A DNA stretch of 64,000 bases from Halomonas sp. LBP4 (GCF_003202205.1 NZ_PDOG01000004.1:88631-152630); one strand, 5' to 3'; shown: positions 26,888 to 36,345, numbered from the stretch's first letter. The notes: generated by a model from the sequence alone, not told the origin. Made by a program: numbers and translations.

Positions 26888-27624
26888 TGTCCCGGGCCAC
26901 AGCGACTCGACTGCGGCTGCACGACCTGCAGCTGGCCCAGGGCAACCGTACCGTACTCGAGCATGTGGAAGGCAGCTTCCGCGACGGCGCCATCACGGCG
27001 CTGATCGGCGCCAACGGCACCGGCAAGAGCACCCTGATCCAGGGCATCATGGGCATGCTCAAGCCGATCGCCGGTCGTGTCGAGTGCTCGGTGCCCAGGG
27101 AGCGACGCGCCTGGCTGCCGCAGCAGCTGGCCCTGGACCTCAGCTTCCCCATGAGCGTGGAAGAGCTGGTGATGACCGGCAGCTGGCCCAGCCACGGGGC
27201 GCTGACGGGCTACTGCGCCTCGCACTACCGCCGCGGCCGCGAGATCATGGCCCGCCTGGGCATCTCCCACCTGGCCCACCGGCCGCTGGGGGAGCTTTCC
27301 GGTGGCCAGCGCCAGCGGGCGCTGATCGGCCGCACCCTGATGCAGGAAGCCGAGCTGCTGCTGCTCGACGAGCCCTTCGCCAACGTCGATGCCGAAACCG
27401 TCGACGTGCTGATGACCGTGCTGCGCGACATGGCCCAAGCCGGGGCCACCATCATCGTGGTGTTGCATGACATGGAGCAGCTCGCCCGGCTGGCCGATGA
27501 GGTCGTGCTCCTCGCCAGCGGTCACGTGCAGTGGTCCTCGCCCGATGCCGTCCTCAAGACCCAGGCCCCCCACGCGGCGGCCGCCTCGCTGTCGATCGCC
27601 ATGCCGGGGGTGGGCACATGCTAG
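26887..27624 (+). CDS. znuC: Zinc ABC transporter ATP-binding protein ZnuC
   Basis: 245-aa ATPase of the metal-import ABC family. Walker A is GANGTGKST, the signature is LSGGQRQRALIGR, Walker B is ELLLLDEPFANVD, and the switch His is in VVLHDMEQL. The start at 26887 overlaps the stop of the small peptide, and its 3' end overlaps the next permease by 7 bp. It is the only ATPase of the cluster and would serve one or both permeases. Confidence 0.93.
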   Translation: MSRATATRLRLHDLQLAQGNRTVLEHVEGSFRDGAITALIGANGTGKSTLIQGIMGMLKPIAGRVECSVPRERRAWLPQQLALDLSFPMSVEELVMTGSWPSHGALTGYCASHYRRGREIMARLGISHLAHRPLGELSGGQRQRALIGRTLMQEAELLLLDEPFANVDAETVDVLMTVLRDMAQAGATIIVVLHDMEQLARLADEVVLLASGHVQWSSPDAVLKTQAPHAAAASLSIAMPGVGTC

Positions 27625-28508
27625 CACTGCTGCACGAGTGGCTGATCGCGCCCTTCGACTATGGCTTCATGCGTCGCGCCCTGGTGGCCGGCCTGGCCCT
27701 CTCCCTGGCCGCCCCGCCCATGGGCGTGTTCCTGGTGCTGCGCGGCATGAGCCTGATCGGCGATGCCATGGCCCACGCCATCCTGCCGGGCGTGGCACTG
27801 GGCTTTCTGGTCGCCGGCTTCTCGCTGCCGATCATGAGCCTCGGCGGCGTGCTCTCCGGGTTGCTGGTGGCGGTGCTGGCGGGCAGCGTGTCGCAGATGA
27901 CCGGCCAGCGCGAGGATGCCGCCATGGCCAGCTTCTTCCTGATCTCGCTGGCCGCCGGGGTGATGCTGGTCTCGCTGGGCGGCAGCAGCGTCGACCTCAC
28001 CCATGTGCTGTTCGGCTCGATCCTCGCCGTGAACAGCACCGCCCTGATCCTGATCGCCGCCATCAGCAGCCTGATCGTGGTGATACTCGCGAGCATCTTC
28101 CGCGCCCTGGTGGTGGAGTGCCTCGACCCGCTGTTCCTGCGCGGCCAGGGCGTCCACGGCGGCCTGGTCCACGGCATCTTCCTGGGCCTGGTGGTGCTCA
28201 ACCTCACCGCCGGCTTCCAGACCCTGGGCACGCTGATGGCGGTGGGCCTGATGATGCTGCCGGCCACCGCCGCGCGCTTCTGGAGCAAGCGCCTGGAGGG
28301 GCTGATCGGCGTCGCCGTCGGCATCGCCATGGTCGCCAGCAGCGGCGGCCTGCTGCTCTCCTACCACCTCGGCATTCCCTCCGGCCCGGCGATCATCCTG
28401 CTGGCCGGCGTCGGCTACATGCTCTCTGCCCTGCTCGGGCGACACCACAGCCTGCGAGCCCGCCTGCAACGGCAGGCCGCCCCGCTGGGTGCCCCCGAAC
28501 CCCACTGA
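27618..28508 (+). CDS. znuB: Zinc ABC transporter permease ZnuB (paralogue 2)
   Basis: 296-aa ABC-3 permease. Blocks mirror paralogue 1: YGFMRRALVAGLALSLAAP, RGMSLIGDAMAHAILPGVA, GSILAVNSTALILI and GFQTLGTLMAVGLMMLPA. The ATG lies inside the end of znuC (7-bp overlap), so translation is coupled. With ZnuC and the ZnuA encoded 37 bp downstream it makes a complete zinc importer. Confidence 0.93.
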   Translation: MLALLHEWLIAPFDYGFMRRALVAGLALSLAAPPMGVFLVLRGMSLIGDAMAHAILPGVALGFLVAGFSLPIMSLGGVLSGLLVAVLAGSVSQMTGQREDAAMASFFLISLAAGVMLVSLGGSSVDLTHVLFGSILAVNSTALILIAAISSLIVVILASIFRALVVECLDPLFLRGQGVHGGLVHGIFLGLVVLNLTAGFQTLGTLMAVGLMMLPATAARFWSKRLEGLIGVAVGIAMVASSGGLLLSYHLGIPSGPAIILLAGVGYMLSALLGRHHSLRARLQRQAAPLGAPEPH

Positions 28509-28545
28509 TATGCCTCCATACTGCTAACCCCCAAGGAGCCCTTGC

Positions 28546-29625
28546 ATGCTGCGCAGTCTCAGACCCTCCGCCCTGGTGATCGGCACCTCCGCCATGCTGG
28601 CACTGCCGGCCGCCGTCGCGGCCGAGCGCATCCAGGTGATTGCCAGCTTCAGCATCCTCGCCGACATGGTCGAGAATGTCGGCGGCGAGCACGTCGCGGT
28701 GACTTCGCTGGTCGGCCCCGACAGCGACACCCATGTCTTCTCGCCGAGCCCCGGCGACGCCCGGGCGCTGGCCGACGCCGACCTGGTGGTGTTCAACGGC
28801 CTGCGGTTCGAGGGCTGGATGGAGCGACTGATCGACTCCAGCGACTATGCCGGTCCGCTGGTTGTCACCAGCGAGGGCATCGACCAGCTGGACTACCCTG
28901 GCCACGCGCCTGATCGGGCCCATGGGCACGACGACACCCCCGATGACCACGGCCACGACGACCATGACGATCATGAGGATGAAGGCCATGCAGATGAAGG
29001 CCATGCGGATGAGGGCCATGACGATCATGACCACGGCGACCAGGACCCCCACGCCTGGCAGGACCTGGCCCTGGGACAGGTCTATGTGGTCAATATCCGC
29101 GACGGCCTGATCGCGGCCGACCCGGACAACGCCGAGGCCTACAAGGCCAATGCCGAGCGCTACATCAACGAGATCGAGGCCACCGGGGACGAGATCCGCG
29201 AGCTGCTCACCGAGATCCCCGCATCCACCAGCGTGATCACCGGCCACGACTCCTTCGGCTACTTCTCCCAGGCCTACGGCCTGCGCTTCCTCTCGCCGGT
29301 CGGGCTCTCCTCCGAGGCCGAGCCCAGCGCCGCCGACATGGCGCGGCTGATCGACGTGATCCGCGAGCAGAACGTCCAGGCGCTGTTCCACGAGAACATG
29401 ACCAGCCCGGCGGTCATCAATCAGCTCGCCGAGGAGACCGGCCTGCCCATCGCCGGCACCCTCTACGCCGACGCCCTGGCCACCGAGGGCGAGGCGAGCA
29501 GCTACCTGGGCATGATGCGCCACAACGCCAAGACCCTGCATGAGGCCCTGGCCGAGCCGGGCCATGACGATGACGGCGGTGACGATCACGGCCATGACGA
29601 GGACAGCCACGGCCATAGCCACTGA
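28546..29625 (+). CDS. znuA: Zinc ABC transporter substrate-binding protein ZnuA
   Basis: 359-aa cluster A-I metal-binding protein with a signal peptide (1-25, ends AVA). Metal ligands are expected in DTHVFSPSPGD, DPHAWQDLAL, ITGHDSFGYF and the C-terminal domain. A charged loop at about 123-165 is full of His/Asp/Glu, and the C-terminus ends in a second His-rich tail (GHDEDSHGHSH). Such loops gather zinc and are typical of ZnuA, not MntC. It is the last gene of the operon and is followed by a strong terminator. Confidence 0.95.
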   Translation: MLRSLRPSALVIGTSAMLALPAAVAAERIQVIASFSILADMVENVGGEHVAVTSLVGPDSDTHVFSPSPGDARALADADLVVFNGLRFEGWMERLIDSSDYAGPLVVTSEGIDQLDYPGHAPDRAHGHDDTPDDHGHDDHDDHEDEGHADEGHADEGHDDHDHGDQDPHAWQDLALGQVYVVNIRDGLIAADPDNAEAYKANAERYINEIEATGDEIRELLTEIPASTSVITGHDSFGYFSQAYGLRFLSPVGLSSEAEPSAADMARLIDVIREQNVQALFHENMTSPAVINQLAEETGLPIAGTLYADALATEGEASSYLGMMRHNAKTLHEALAEPGHDDDGGDDHGHDEDSHGHSH

Positions 29626-29649
29626 CCCTCGTCCCCGACGACGGTTTCC

Positions 29650-29677
29650 GGCGCCACCTACGGGTGGCGCCTTTTTT
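29650..29677 (+). terminator. Rho-independent terminator after znuA
   Basis: Perfect stem GGCGCCACC/GGTGGCGCC with loop TACG, followed by six T residues. Confidence 0.92.
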
Positions 29678-29715
29678 GTGGGACCATCGAAGCCTGAATG
29701 TGACGGGAGCCCTTC

Positions 29716-30399
29716 ATGCTCGAGTTCTGCCAGGTCCACAAGGCCTATGCCACGCCCCAGGGGCCGCTGTCGGTGCTGGCCGGTGTCGACCTGATCCTGC
29801 ACGCCGGCGAGAGCCTGGCGCTGATGGGCGAGTCGGGCAGTGGCAAGTCGACCCTGCTGCACCTGGCCGCGGGGCTGGACCTGCCCGATGCCGGCGAGGT
29901 GCGACTGGCGGGCCGGGCGATCTCGATGCTTGCCGAGCCCGACCGCGCCCGGCTGCGCCGTGAATCCCTGGGCCTGGTGTTCCAGCAGTTCCACCTGGTG
30001 CCGAGCCTGAACGTCGTCGACAACCTGCGCCTGCAGGCCCGCCTGGCCGGCCGCGAGAATACCGCCTGGACGGCACGGCTGATCGAGCGGTTGGGCCTGG
30101 CCGGGCTCGAGAAGCGCTACCCGGAGCAGCTCTCCGGCGGCCAGCAGCAGCGCCTGGCGATCGGCCGCGCCCTGGCCCCGCGCCCCGCCCTGCTGCTCGC
30201 CGACGAACCCACCGGCAACCTCGACGAGACCACCGCGGACGAGGTGCTCGCGCTGCTGCGGGCCCTGGTGGATGACGCCGGCAGCGCCCTGCTGGTGGTG
30301 ACCCACAGCCCCCGGGTGGCGGCGCCGCTGGACCGCTGCCTGCGCCTGTCCCATGGCCGGGTAAATGACGCAACAAGGGAGCGACATGACCCGGCGTGA
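29716..30399 (+). CDS. LolD/MacB-type ABC transporter ATP-binding protein (AttE-like)
   Basis: 227-aa ATPase of the type VII (LolD/MacB/YbbA) family that drives FtsX-like mechanotransmission permeases. Walker A is GESGSGKST, the signature LSGGQQQRLAIGR, and Walker B ALLLADEPTGNLD. Its partner is the FtsX-type permease at 31215, with a DedA/TVP38-like gene in between. The ATPase, permease and lipocalin-like lipoprotein order recalls the attEFGH operon. Confidence 0.9.
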   Translation: MLEFCQVHKAYATPQGPLSVLAGVDLILHAGESLALMGESGSGKSTLLHLAAGLDLPDAGEVRLAGRAISMLAEPDRARLRRESLGLVFQQFHLVPSLNVVDNLRLQARLAGRENTAWTARLIERLGLAGLEKRYPEQLSGGQQQRLAIGRALAPRPALLLADEPTGNLDETTADEVLALLRALVDDAGSALLVVTHSPRVAAPLDRCLRLSHGRVNDATRERHDPA

Positions 30400-31069
30400 C
30401 TGGATATTTCGTTCGGGCGTGCTCATCGCCGCGGCGATGAGCATGACCCTGGTCTGGCTGGTGCTGGGGCGGCTGGGCATGCCCGACTCCCTGTCGCCCG
30501 ACGCCCTGTCGCGGTGGCTGAACGGCCGCGGCGCGCTGGGGCCGCTGCTGCTGGTGGCCCTCATGGTGCTGACGGTGGTGGTCGGCCCCCTGCCCACCCT
30601 GCCGGTCACCGCCGCCTCGGGGCTGGCATTCGGTATCCTTCCCGGGGCCCTGCTCTCGGTGACCGGCGCCCTGTGCGGGGCACTGATCGCCTTCTTCCTC
30701 GCCCGGCTGCTGGGGCGTGACCTGTTGCGCGAACGGTTCCGGGACAATCCGCTGTTCGGTGCGCAAGGTTCGCAGCGGCTGCTCTTCCTCACCGTGCTGC
30801 TCACCCGCCTGATTCCCATCTTTTCCTTCGCCCTGATCAGTTACGCCGCCGGCGTGACCGCCATCAAGGCATGGCGTTTCGCCCTGGCCTCCGTGATCGG
30901 CATGCTGCCGATGACCGTGGTATTCGCCAGTCTCGGCCATACGTTCGAGCTCCATCCCCTGCTCAGCACCACGGCGGCCATCACGATCCTCGCCGTCATG
31001 GCCCTGCTGCCCTGGTACCTGAGCCGCCATCGTCACTCGCGACTGGCCCGCTGGCTGCATCTCGATTAA
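30386..31069 (+). CDS. TVP38/TMEM64 family membrane protein
   Basis: 227-aa integral membrane protein of the DedA/VTT superfamily. The central VTT domain shows GPLPTLPVTAASGLAFG, then GALCGALIAFFLARLLGRD, and LTRLIPIFSFALISYAAGV. Members are thought to act as lipid scramblases or flippases for carrier lipids. AAGGGAGCGAC precedes the ATG at 30386, inside the end of the ATPase gene; an earlier ATG at 30365 is less likely. Its place within an ABC export operon is unusual. Confidence 0.85.
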   Translation: MTRRDWIFRSGVLIAAAMSMTLVWLVLGRLGMPDSLSPDALSRWLNGRGALGPLLLVALMVLTVVVGPLPTLPVTAASGLAFGILPGALLSVTGALCGALIAFFLARLLGRDLLRERFRDNPLFGAQGSQRLLFLTVLLTRLIPIFSFALISYAAGVTAIKAWRFALASVIGMLPMTVVFASLGHTFELHPLLSTTAAITILAVMALLPWYLSRHRHSRLARWLHLD

Positions 31070-31214
31070 TCCGCGTCGGGCTCGACCGGTCAGCGAAAGG
31101 TGGCCGGGGGGCGAGACCGCGCTGTGCCTGCCACTCCCCGCCTCGCCGCTTCTGTGAGACGATGCCGGCACAAGGGGCCACAAGGCCCCGGTCGATCCTC
31201 ACCCTTGTGCCCCC

Positions 31215-33698
31215 ATGCTCACCGCCCTGGCCACCCTGCTCTCCCACTATCGCCGCCACCCCGGCCAGCTGGCCATGCTGCTGCTGGGCCTGTGGGTGGC
31301 CAGCGCCCTGTGGAGCAGCGTGCAGGCGATCAACGCCTCGGCCCGCGACAGCTACGCCCGCGCCGAGGCGCTCTTCTCCACCGGCCTGGACCGCCTGGAG
31401 CGCCGCGACGGCGAGCCGCTGACCCGCGACGACTTCCTGCGGCTGCGCCGGGCGGGGCTGCCGGTCTCGCCGCTGCTCGAGGGCGAGCTGGAGACCCCGG
31501 ACGGCACCCGGCTGACGGTGATCGGCATCGACCCACTGACCCTGCCCGGCGACAGCCCCTTCGCCGGCGGCACCGGCGACTTCCTCACGCCGCCGTGGCA
31601 GACACGCCTGGCCCCCGACACCCTGCCCGCCCTGGCGGTCACGGCCAGAGACGCGCCGGGGGCCGAACCGCGCCTGCCCGACGGCCGGCGGCTGCCGCCC
31701 CTGACCCTGGCCCCCTCGCTGCCCCCCGACACCCTGGTGATGGATATCGCCGCCGCGGCGGCCCTGCTGGACAGCGGCGCGACGCTCACGCGGCTGGTCA
31801 GCGCCGCCGACGCCCTGGCCGAGGCACCCGAGGGGCTGGTGCTGACCCGGGCGACGACCCTGGTCGCGCCGGGCCAGCTCACCGAGAGCTTCCACCTCAA
31901 CCTCACCGCCATGGCGCTGCTGGCCCTGGTGGTGGGGCTGTTCATCGTGCAGGCGGCGCTCGGCCTGGCCCTGGAGCAGCGGCTGGGCATGCTGCGCACC
32001 CTGCGGGCGTTGGGCGTGCCCGGCCGCCGCCTGGTGGGCCTGCTGCTGCTCGAGCTGGTGCTGCTGGGGCTCGCCGGCGCCCTGGCCGGCATCGTCAGCG
32101 GCGTCTGGCTGGCCCGGGCGCTGCTGCCGGACGTGGCCGCCACCCTGGACAGCCTCTATGGTGCCGGGGTGACGGCCGAGCTCCAGCTGCCCTGGCACTA
32201 CTGGCTCGGCGGGCTTGCCGTGACCCTGGGCGGCCTGCTGCTGGCCGGCAGCGGCGTGCTATGGCGGGCCGCCCGGCTCAGCGTACTGGGCCTCGGCCAG
32301 GCCCAGGCCTGGCGCACGGGGTTCCACCGCCAGCTGCGGCTGATGGCCGCAGCCGGCACCGCCTGTGCCCTGCTCGGCCTGGCGCTGTGGGCCTGGCTCG
32401 CCCGCCAGCCGCCCGGCGAGGGGCTGCTGGCCGGCTTCGGCCTGATGGCCATGCTGCTGCTCGCCTGCGCGCTCTGGCTGCCGCCGCTGCTGGCGCTGGG
32501 CCTCGCCGGGCTCGCACGCCTCGCCCGGCGGTGGCCGCTGGTCCAGTGGGCCCTGGCCGACCTGCAGCTGCAGTTGCCGCGCCTGGCCCTGGCGATGATG
32601 GCGCTGCTGATCGCGCTCTCCGCCAACCTGGGGGTGAGCAGCATGGTGGGCGGTTTCCGCCTGACCTTCCTCGACTGGCTGGACCAGCGCCTGGTGGCGG
32701 ACCTCTACCTGCGCCCGCCGGCGGAGCGGTATGACGAGATCCACGACTGGCTCGCCGACCGGCCGGAGGTCGAAGAGCTGCTGGCCACCCGCCGCACCGA
32801 CGCCACCCTGCTCGACGCCGGCACCGACGCCACCCGGCCGCTCAACCTGCCGGTCGGCCTCTACGGCATCACCCCGGGCGAGCGGCTCGTGCCGAGCTGG
32901 CCGCTGCTGTCGACCCTCGCCGGGCGCGAGGCGGCCTGGCAGGCCTTCCGCGGGGGCGCGGCCTTCATCAACGAACAACTCGCCATCGCCACCGGCCTGG
33001 CGCCGGGCGACCGGCTGACCCTCGACGCCAGGGGCCGCCGGGAGACGGTGAGCCTGGCCGCCATCTACCCGGACTACGGCAACCCCCGCGGCGAGGTGCT
33101 GCTGGCCACGCCACGGCTCGCCGAGCGCTTCCGGGCACCGCCGGGGTCCCTGGGCATCGTGCTCCACGGCGACGCCGACGAGGCGACGCTGCGCACCGCC
33201 CTCGGCGACCGCCTCGGCCCGGACCGCGAGTCCCTGCTGGACCAGCGCGAGGTGAAACGCGTCTCCACCGAAATCTTCGAACGCACCTTCACCATCACCC
33301 GGGCGCTGAACACCCTGACCCTGGGCGTGGCGGCCCTGGCGCTGTTCGCCAGCCTGCTGGCCCAGGCCCGGGAGCGCCGCCGCCAGCTGGCCCCGCTCTG
33401 GGCGCTGGGCGTGCCCCGGGCCCGCCTGGTGGTGAGCCAGCTCGTCCAGGTTGGCGGCGCGGCGCTGGCCACCGGCCTGCTCGCCGTGCCGCTGGGCATC
33501 GCCGTCACGGCGGGGCTGGTGGCGGTGATCAACGTGGCCGCCTTCGGCTGGCGCCTGCCGCTGCAGCTCTTTCCCGGCGAGATCCTGCTGACCCTGGCCA
33601 CCGCCGTGGCGGTGGCGCTGCTGGCCACGGTGCTGCCGGCCATGGCACTGTGGCGCACCCCGCCCCGGGCCCTGCTGGCCGAGGAGGAGACCCCATGA
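31215..33698 (+). CDS. FtsX-like ABC transporter permease (AttFG-like)
   Basis: 827-aa permease with an N-terminal membrane anchor (about 15-35), a large periplasmic part, two FtsX/MacB domains with membrane clusters (about 235-410 and 685-820) and a central periplasmic domain. Markers are ERRDGEPLTRDDFLRLR, LGMLRTLRALGVPGRR and RRRQLAPLWALGVPRARLV. It is a fusion of two FtsX-type halves, as in YbbP. It lacks its own ATPase domain and should pair with the ATPase at 29716. Its stop overlaps the next start by 4 bp. Confidence 0.9.
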   Translation: MLTALATLLSHYRRHPGQLAMLLLGLWVASALWSSVQAINASARDSYARAEALFSTGLDRLERRDGEPLTRDDFLRLRRAGLPVSPLLEGELETPDGTRLTVIGIDPLTLPGDSPFAGGTGDFLTPPWQTRLAPDTLPALAVTARDAPGAEPRLPDGRRLPPLTLAPSLPPDTLVMDIAAAAALLDSGATLTRLVSAADALAEAPEGLVLTRATTLVAPGQLTESFHLNLTAMALLALVVGLFIVQAALGLALEQRLGMLRTLRALGVPGRRLVGLLLLELVLLGLAGALAGIVSGVWLARALLPDVAATLDSLYGAGVTAELQLPWHYWLGGLAVTLGGLLLAGSGVLWRAARLSVLGLGQAQAWRTGFHRQLRLMAAAGTACALLGLALWAWLARQPPGEGLLAGFGLMAMLLLACALWLPPLLALGLAGLARLARRWPLVQWALADLQLQLPRLALAMMALLIALSANLGVSSMVGGFRLTFLDWLDQRLVADLYLRPPAERYDEIHDWLADRPEVEELLATRRTDATLLDAGTDATRPLNLPVGLYGITPGERLVPSWPLLSTLAGREAAWQAFRGGAAFINEQLAIATGLAPGDRLTLDARGRRETVSLAAIYPDYGNPRGEVLLATPRLAERFRAPPGSLGIVLHGDADEATLRTALGDRLGPDRESLLDQREVKRVSTEIFERTFTITRALNTLTLGVAALALFASLLAQARERRRQLAPLWALGVPRARLVVSQLVQVGGAALATGLLAVPLGIAVTAGLVAVINVAAFGWRLPLQLFPGEILLTLATAVAVALLATVLPAMALWRTPPRALLAEEETP

Positions 33699-34828
33699 CG
33701 CGGCTCGCCATGCTCGGCCTGCTGGCCGCGCTGGTGCTCATGGGCTGCGAGCGCGATGCGGCCACCGACACCGGCCTCGCCGAGCCGGGCGAGGCGGCCG
33801 GGGGCTTCGTGCAGGCGCGCCCCGGCACGACACTGCGCTTCCCCGAGGATCATGGCCCCCACCCGGATACCCGCATCGAGTGGTGGTACCTCACCGCCAA
33901 CCTCGAGGACGAGCGCGGCGAGCCGCTGGGCCTGCAGTGGACCCTGTTCCGCCAGGCCCTGGTCTCCCCCGCCGAGCGGCCACGTCCCGGCCCCTGGGTC
34001 GCCGACCAGGCGTGGATGGCCCATATGGCGGTCTCCCGGGGCCCGACCCACCGGGTGGCGGAGCGCTTCGCCCGCGGTCATTCCCGGCAGGACGATGGCC
34101 AGGCCGGCGTCCGGGCCCGGCCCTTTGCCGCCTGGCTCGACGACTGGCGACTCGAGAGCCGGGTGGACGACCCCGACGCCGATACCTTCGCCGAACTCGC
34201 GCTGCTCGCCCACCAGGATGACGAACACGGCGGCTTCGGCTACCGCCTCGACCTCACCGCCGAGGGACCCCTGGTGCTGCACGGCGAGGCCGGTTTCAGC
34301 CAGAAGACCGCCGACGGCCAGGGCTCGATCTACTACAGCCAACCCTTCTGGCGCATCGAGGGGGAGGTCACGCTCGACGGCGAGACCCGCGCGGTCAGCG
34401 GCCGCGGCTGGCTCGACCGGGAGTGGAGCAGCCAGGTGCTCGAACCCGAGCAGAGCGGCTGGGACTGGGTCGCGCTGCATCTCGACAGCGGCCACAAGCT
34501 GATGGCCTACCGGCTGCGGGGCGGTGGCGAGGAGGGCGGCGACTTCCTGTTCGGCAATGTGATTGCCCCCGACGGCGCTGCCACCCCGGTCGCCCAGGGA
34601 GGACTGCGCCTGACGCCACTGAGCACCAGCCTCGTCGCCGGCCGCGAGATGCCCACCCGCTGGCGGCTCGAGCTGCCGGCGCAGGGCCTCGACCTGGTGG
34701 TCGAGGCGCGCCACAGCGAACGCTGGATGGCCACCAGCGTGTCCTACTGGGAGGGCGAGGTGACGGTCAGCGACCATGACGGCGGCGAGGCGCTGGGGGT
34801 GGGCTATCTGGAGATGACCGGCTACTGA
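33695..34828 (+). CDS. Lipocalin-like lipoprotein, AttH/CrtC family
   Basis: 377-aa lipoprotein with lipobox LVLMGC (Cys at about residue 18). The body is the two-domain lipocalin-like fold of AttH and carotenoid 1,2-hydratase: FPEDHGPHPDTRIEWWYLTA, YYSQPFWRIEGEV, GWLDREWSSQVL and WDWVALHLDSG. In attEFGH operons AttH is the extracytoplasmic partner of the FtsX permease. GAGGAGGAGA precedes the ATG, which overlaps the permease stop. Cargo is unknown; peptide or lipid export or membrane repair are possible. Confidence 0.85.
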   Translation: MTRLAMLGLLAALVLMGCERDAATDTGLAEPGEAAGGFVQARPGTTLRFPEDHGPHPDTRIEWWYLTANLEDERGEPLGLQWTLFRQALVSPAERPRPGPWVADQAWMAHMAVSRGPTHRVAERFARGHSRQDDGQAGVRARPFAAWLDDWRLESRVDDPDADTFAELALLAHQDDEHGGFGYRLDLTAEGPLVLHGEAGFSQKTADGQGSIYYSQPFWRIEGEVTLDGETRAVSGRGWLDREWSSQVLEPEQSGWDWVALHLDSGHKLMAYRLRGGGEEGGDFLFGNVIAPDGAATPVAQGGLRLTPLSTSLVAGREMPTRWRLELPAQGLDLVVEARHSERWMATSVSYWEGEVTVSDHDGGEALGVGYLEMTGY

Positions 34829-34888
34829 AGGGATGACACGGCCCGCCAAGCGACCCGACGCCGTCGCAGGCCGCAGAAAGGAGACACC

Positions 34889-35806
34889 ATGAACCTGCTT
34901 GTCGCCATGACGGCCTTCGTCCGGGTCGCCGAACTGGGCAGCTACACCCGGGCCGCCGAGCAGCTCGAGCTGTCGCGCACCCAGGTCTCCAAGCTGGTCA
35001 TGCAGCTGGAGACACACCTGCAGGTGCGGCTACTGCAGCGTACCACCCGACGCCTGCACCTGACCGAGGCCGGCGAACGCTACCTGGCACGTGCCCTGGG
35101 CATCCTGCAGGCACTGGAGGAGGCCGAGGCGGAGGTCGGCGCCGGTGTCACCGAGATCCGCGGCCGGCTGCGGGTCAACGGCCCGATGGCCTTTGGCACC
35201 GACTACCTGGCGCCGCTGGTGGCACGCTTCATGGTCCGGCACCCGGCCCTGGAGATGCGCCTCGACCTCAACGACCGCCGGGTGGACCTGCTCGAGGAGG
35301 GCTACGACCTGGCGATCCGCATCGGCAGCCTGCCGGACTCGAGCCTGGTCGCCCGGCCCCTGACCCGCTGCCATCTGCTGCTGTGCGCCTCGCCCGCCTA
35401 CCTGGCCGCCCACGGGGAACCGCAACGCCTCGAGGAGCTGACCGAGCATCGCTGCCTGCGCTACCGCACCTCGGGCGGCGGCACCACCTGGCAACTGGGC
35501 GATCACAGCCTGCCGGTGAGCGGGCCGCTGGACAGCAACAATGGCGTGGTGCTGGTCCAGGCCGCCGAAGATGGGCTGGGGATCATCCAGCAGCCCAGCT
35601 TCCTGCTCACCGAGAGCATCCGGGAGGGACGCCTCGTGCCCATCCTCCCCGAGGCGCCCCCCGTGACGCTGGGGGTCTATGGCCTCTATCCGGCCCGGCG
35701 ACACCTGCCGGCCAAGGTGGAGCACTTCCTGGATTTTCTCGCCGAGGCCTGGGGCGAGCCGCCCTACTGGGAGGCCGAGCTGGGATTGCCCTCCAAAAGG
35801 AAATAA
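34889..35806 (+). CDS. LysR family transcriptional regulator
   Basis: 305-aa LysR regulator. The N-terminal winged helix-turn-helix (MTAFVRVAELGSYTRAAEQL) is followed by an effector-binding domain beginning RGRLRVNGPMAFGTDYLAPL. It is in the group that often controls neighbouring oxidoreductase or DoxX genes. It is transcribed in the same direction as the DoxX and dioxygenase genes that follow, so regulation of these is plausible but not shown. Confidence 0.92.
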   Translation: MNLLVAMTAFVRVAELGSYTRAAEQLELSRTQVSKLVMQLETHLQVRLLQRTTRRLHLTEAGERYLARALGILQALEEAEAEVGAGVTEIRGRLRVNGPMAFGTDYLAPLVARFMVRHPALEMRLDLNDRRVDLLEEGYDLAIRIGSLPDSSLVARPLTRCHLLLCASPAYLAAHGEPQRLEELTEHRCLRYRTSGGGTTWQLGDHSLPVSGPLDSNNGVVLVQAAEDGLGIIQQPSFLLTESIREGRLVPILPEAPPVTLGVYGLYPARRHLPAKVEHFLDFLAEAWGEPPYWEAELGLPSKRK

Positions 35807-35894
35807 TGATGTTCGAGCACGGGTGATTATCCCGCCAAGGAATCTCTCTAGAGTAGCGACATCACCCCCCTGCCAGACTCAATGGAGATTCCCC

Positions 35895-36278
35895 ATGCAA
35901 GCACAAGCCATCACCCTGCTGCGCCTTTCCCTCGGCACCATGACCCTGGCCCACGGCCTGCTCAAGGTGTTCGTGTTCACCATCCCCGGTACCGTCGGCT
36001 ACTTCGAATCGCTCGGCTTCCCGGCCCTTCTCGCCTACCTGACCATCCTGGCCGAAGTCGGCGGTGGCCTGGCGCTGTTGCTGGGCCTCTACACCCGCTG
36101 GGTGAGCCTGGCCCTGGTCCCGGTGCTGCTCGGCGCCGCCGCCGTTCACCTGGGCAATGGCTGGATGTTCTCCAACGAAGGCGGCGGCTGGGAATTCCCG
36201 GTGTTCTGGGCCATCGCCCTGCTGGTGCAGGCCGGCCTGGGCGGCGGTAACCTGACCCTCAGCCGTCGCTTCGCCTGA
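35895..36278 (+). CDS. DoxX family membrane protein
   Basis: 127-aa protein with four membrane segments, including ITLLRLSLGTMTLAHGLLKV, GFPALLAYLTILAEVGGGLA and FWAIALLVQAGLGGG. The LAHGLLK and AEVGGGLALLLG motifs are DoxX signatures. DoxX-type proteins take part in thiol and redox stress and in quinol-linked reactions. GGAG precedes the ATG at 35895. It is followed by the LigB-type dioxygenase, a common pairing. Confidence 0.9.
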   Translation: MQAQAITLLRLSLGTMTLAHGLLKVFVFTIPGTVGYFESLGFPALLAYLTILAEVGGGLALLLGLYTRWVSLALVPVLLGAAAVHLGNGWMFSNEGGGWEFPVFWAIALLVQAGLGGGNLTLSRRFA

Positions 36279-36345
36279 GCCATCCCCCCTGGCCGACACC
36301 GGTCCCGAATCGGGCCGGCGTTGGCCCATGAAGAGGAGATTCAAG

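Noticed and set aside
28393..30819. Very long minus-strand open frame (over 800 codons) opposite znuA and the ATPase gene
   Set aside because: High-GC shadow of well-supported plus-strand genes, with low-complexity His/Gln/Gly-rich product and no ribosome site.
33074..35017. Long minus-strand open frame opposite the AttH-like and FtsX genes
   Set aside because: Antisense shadow of high-GC coding sequence; no family resemblance.
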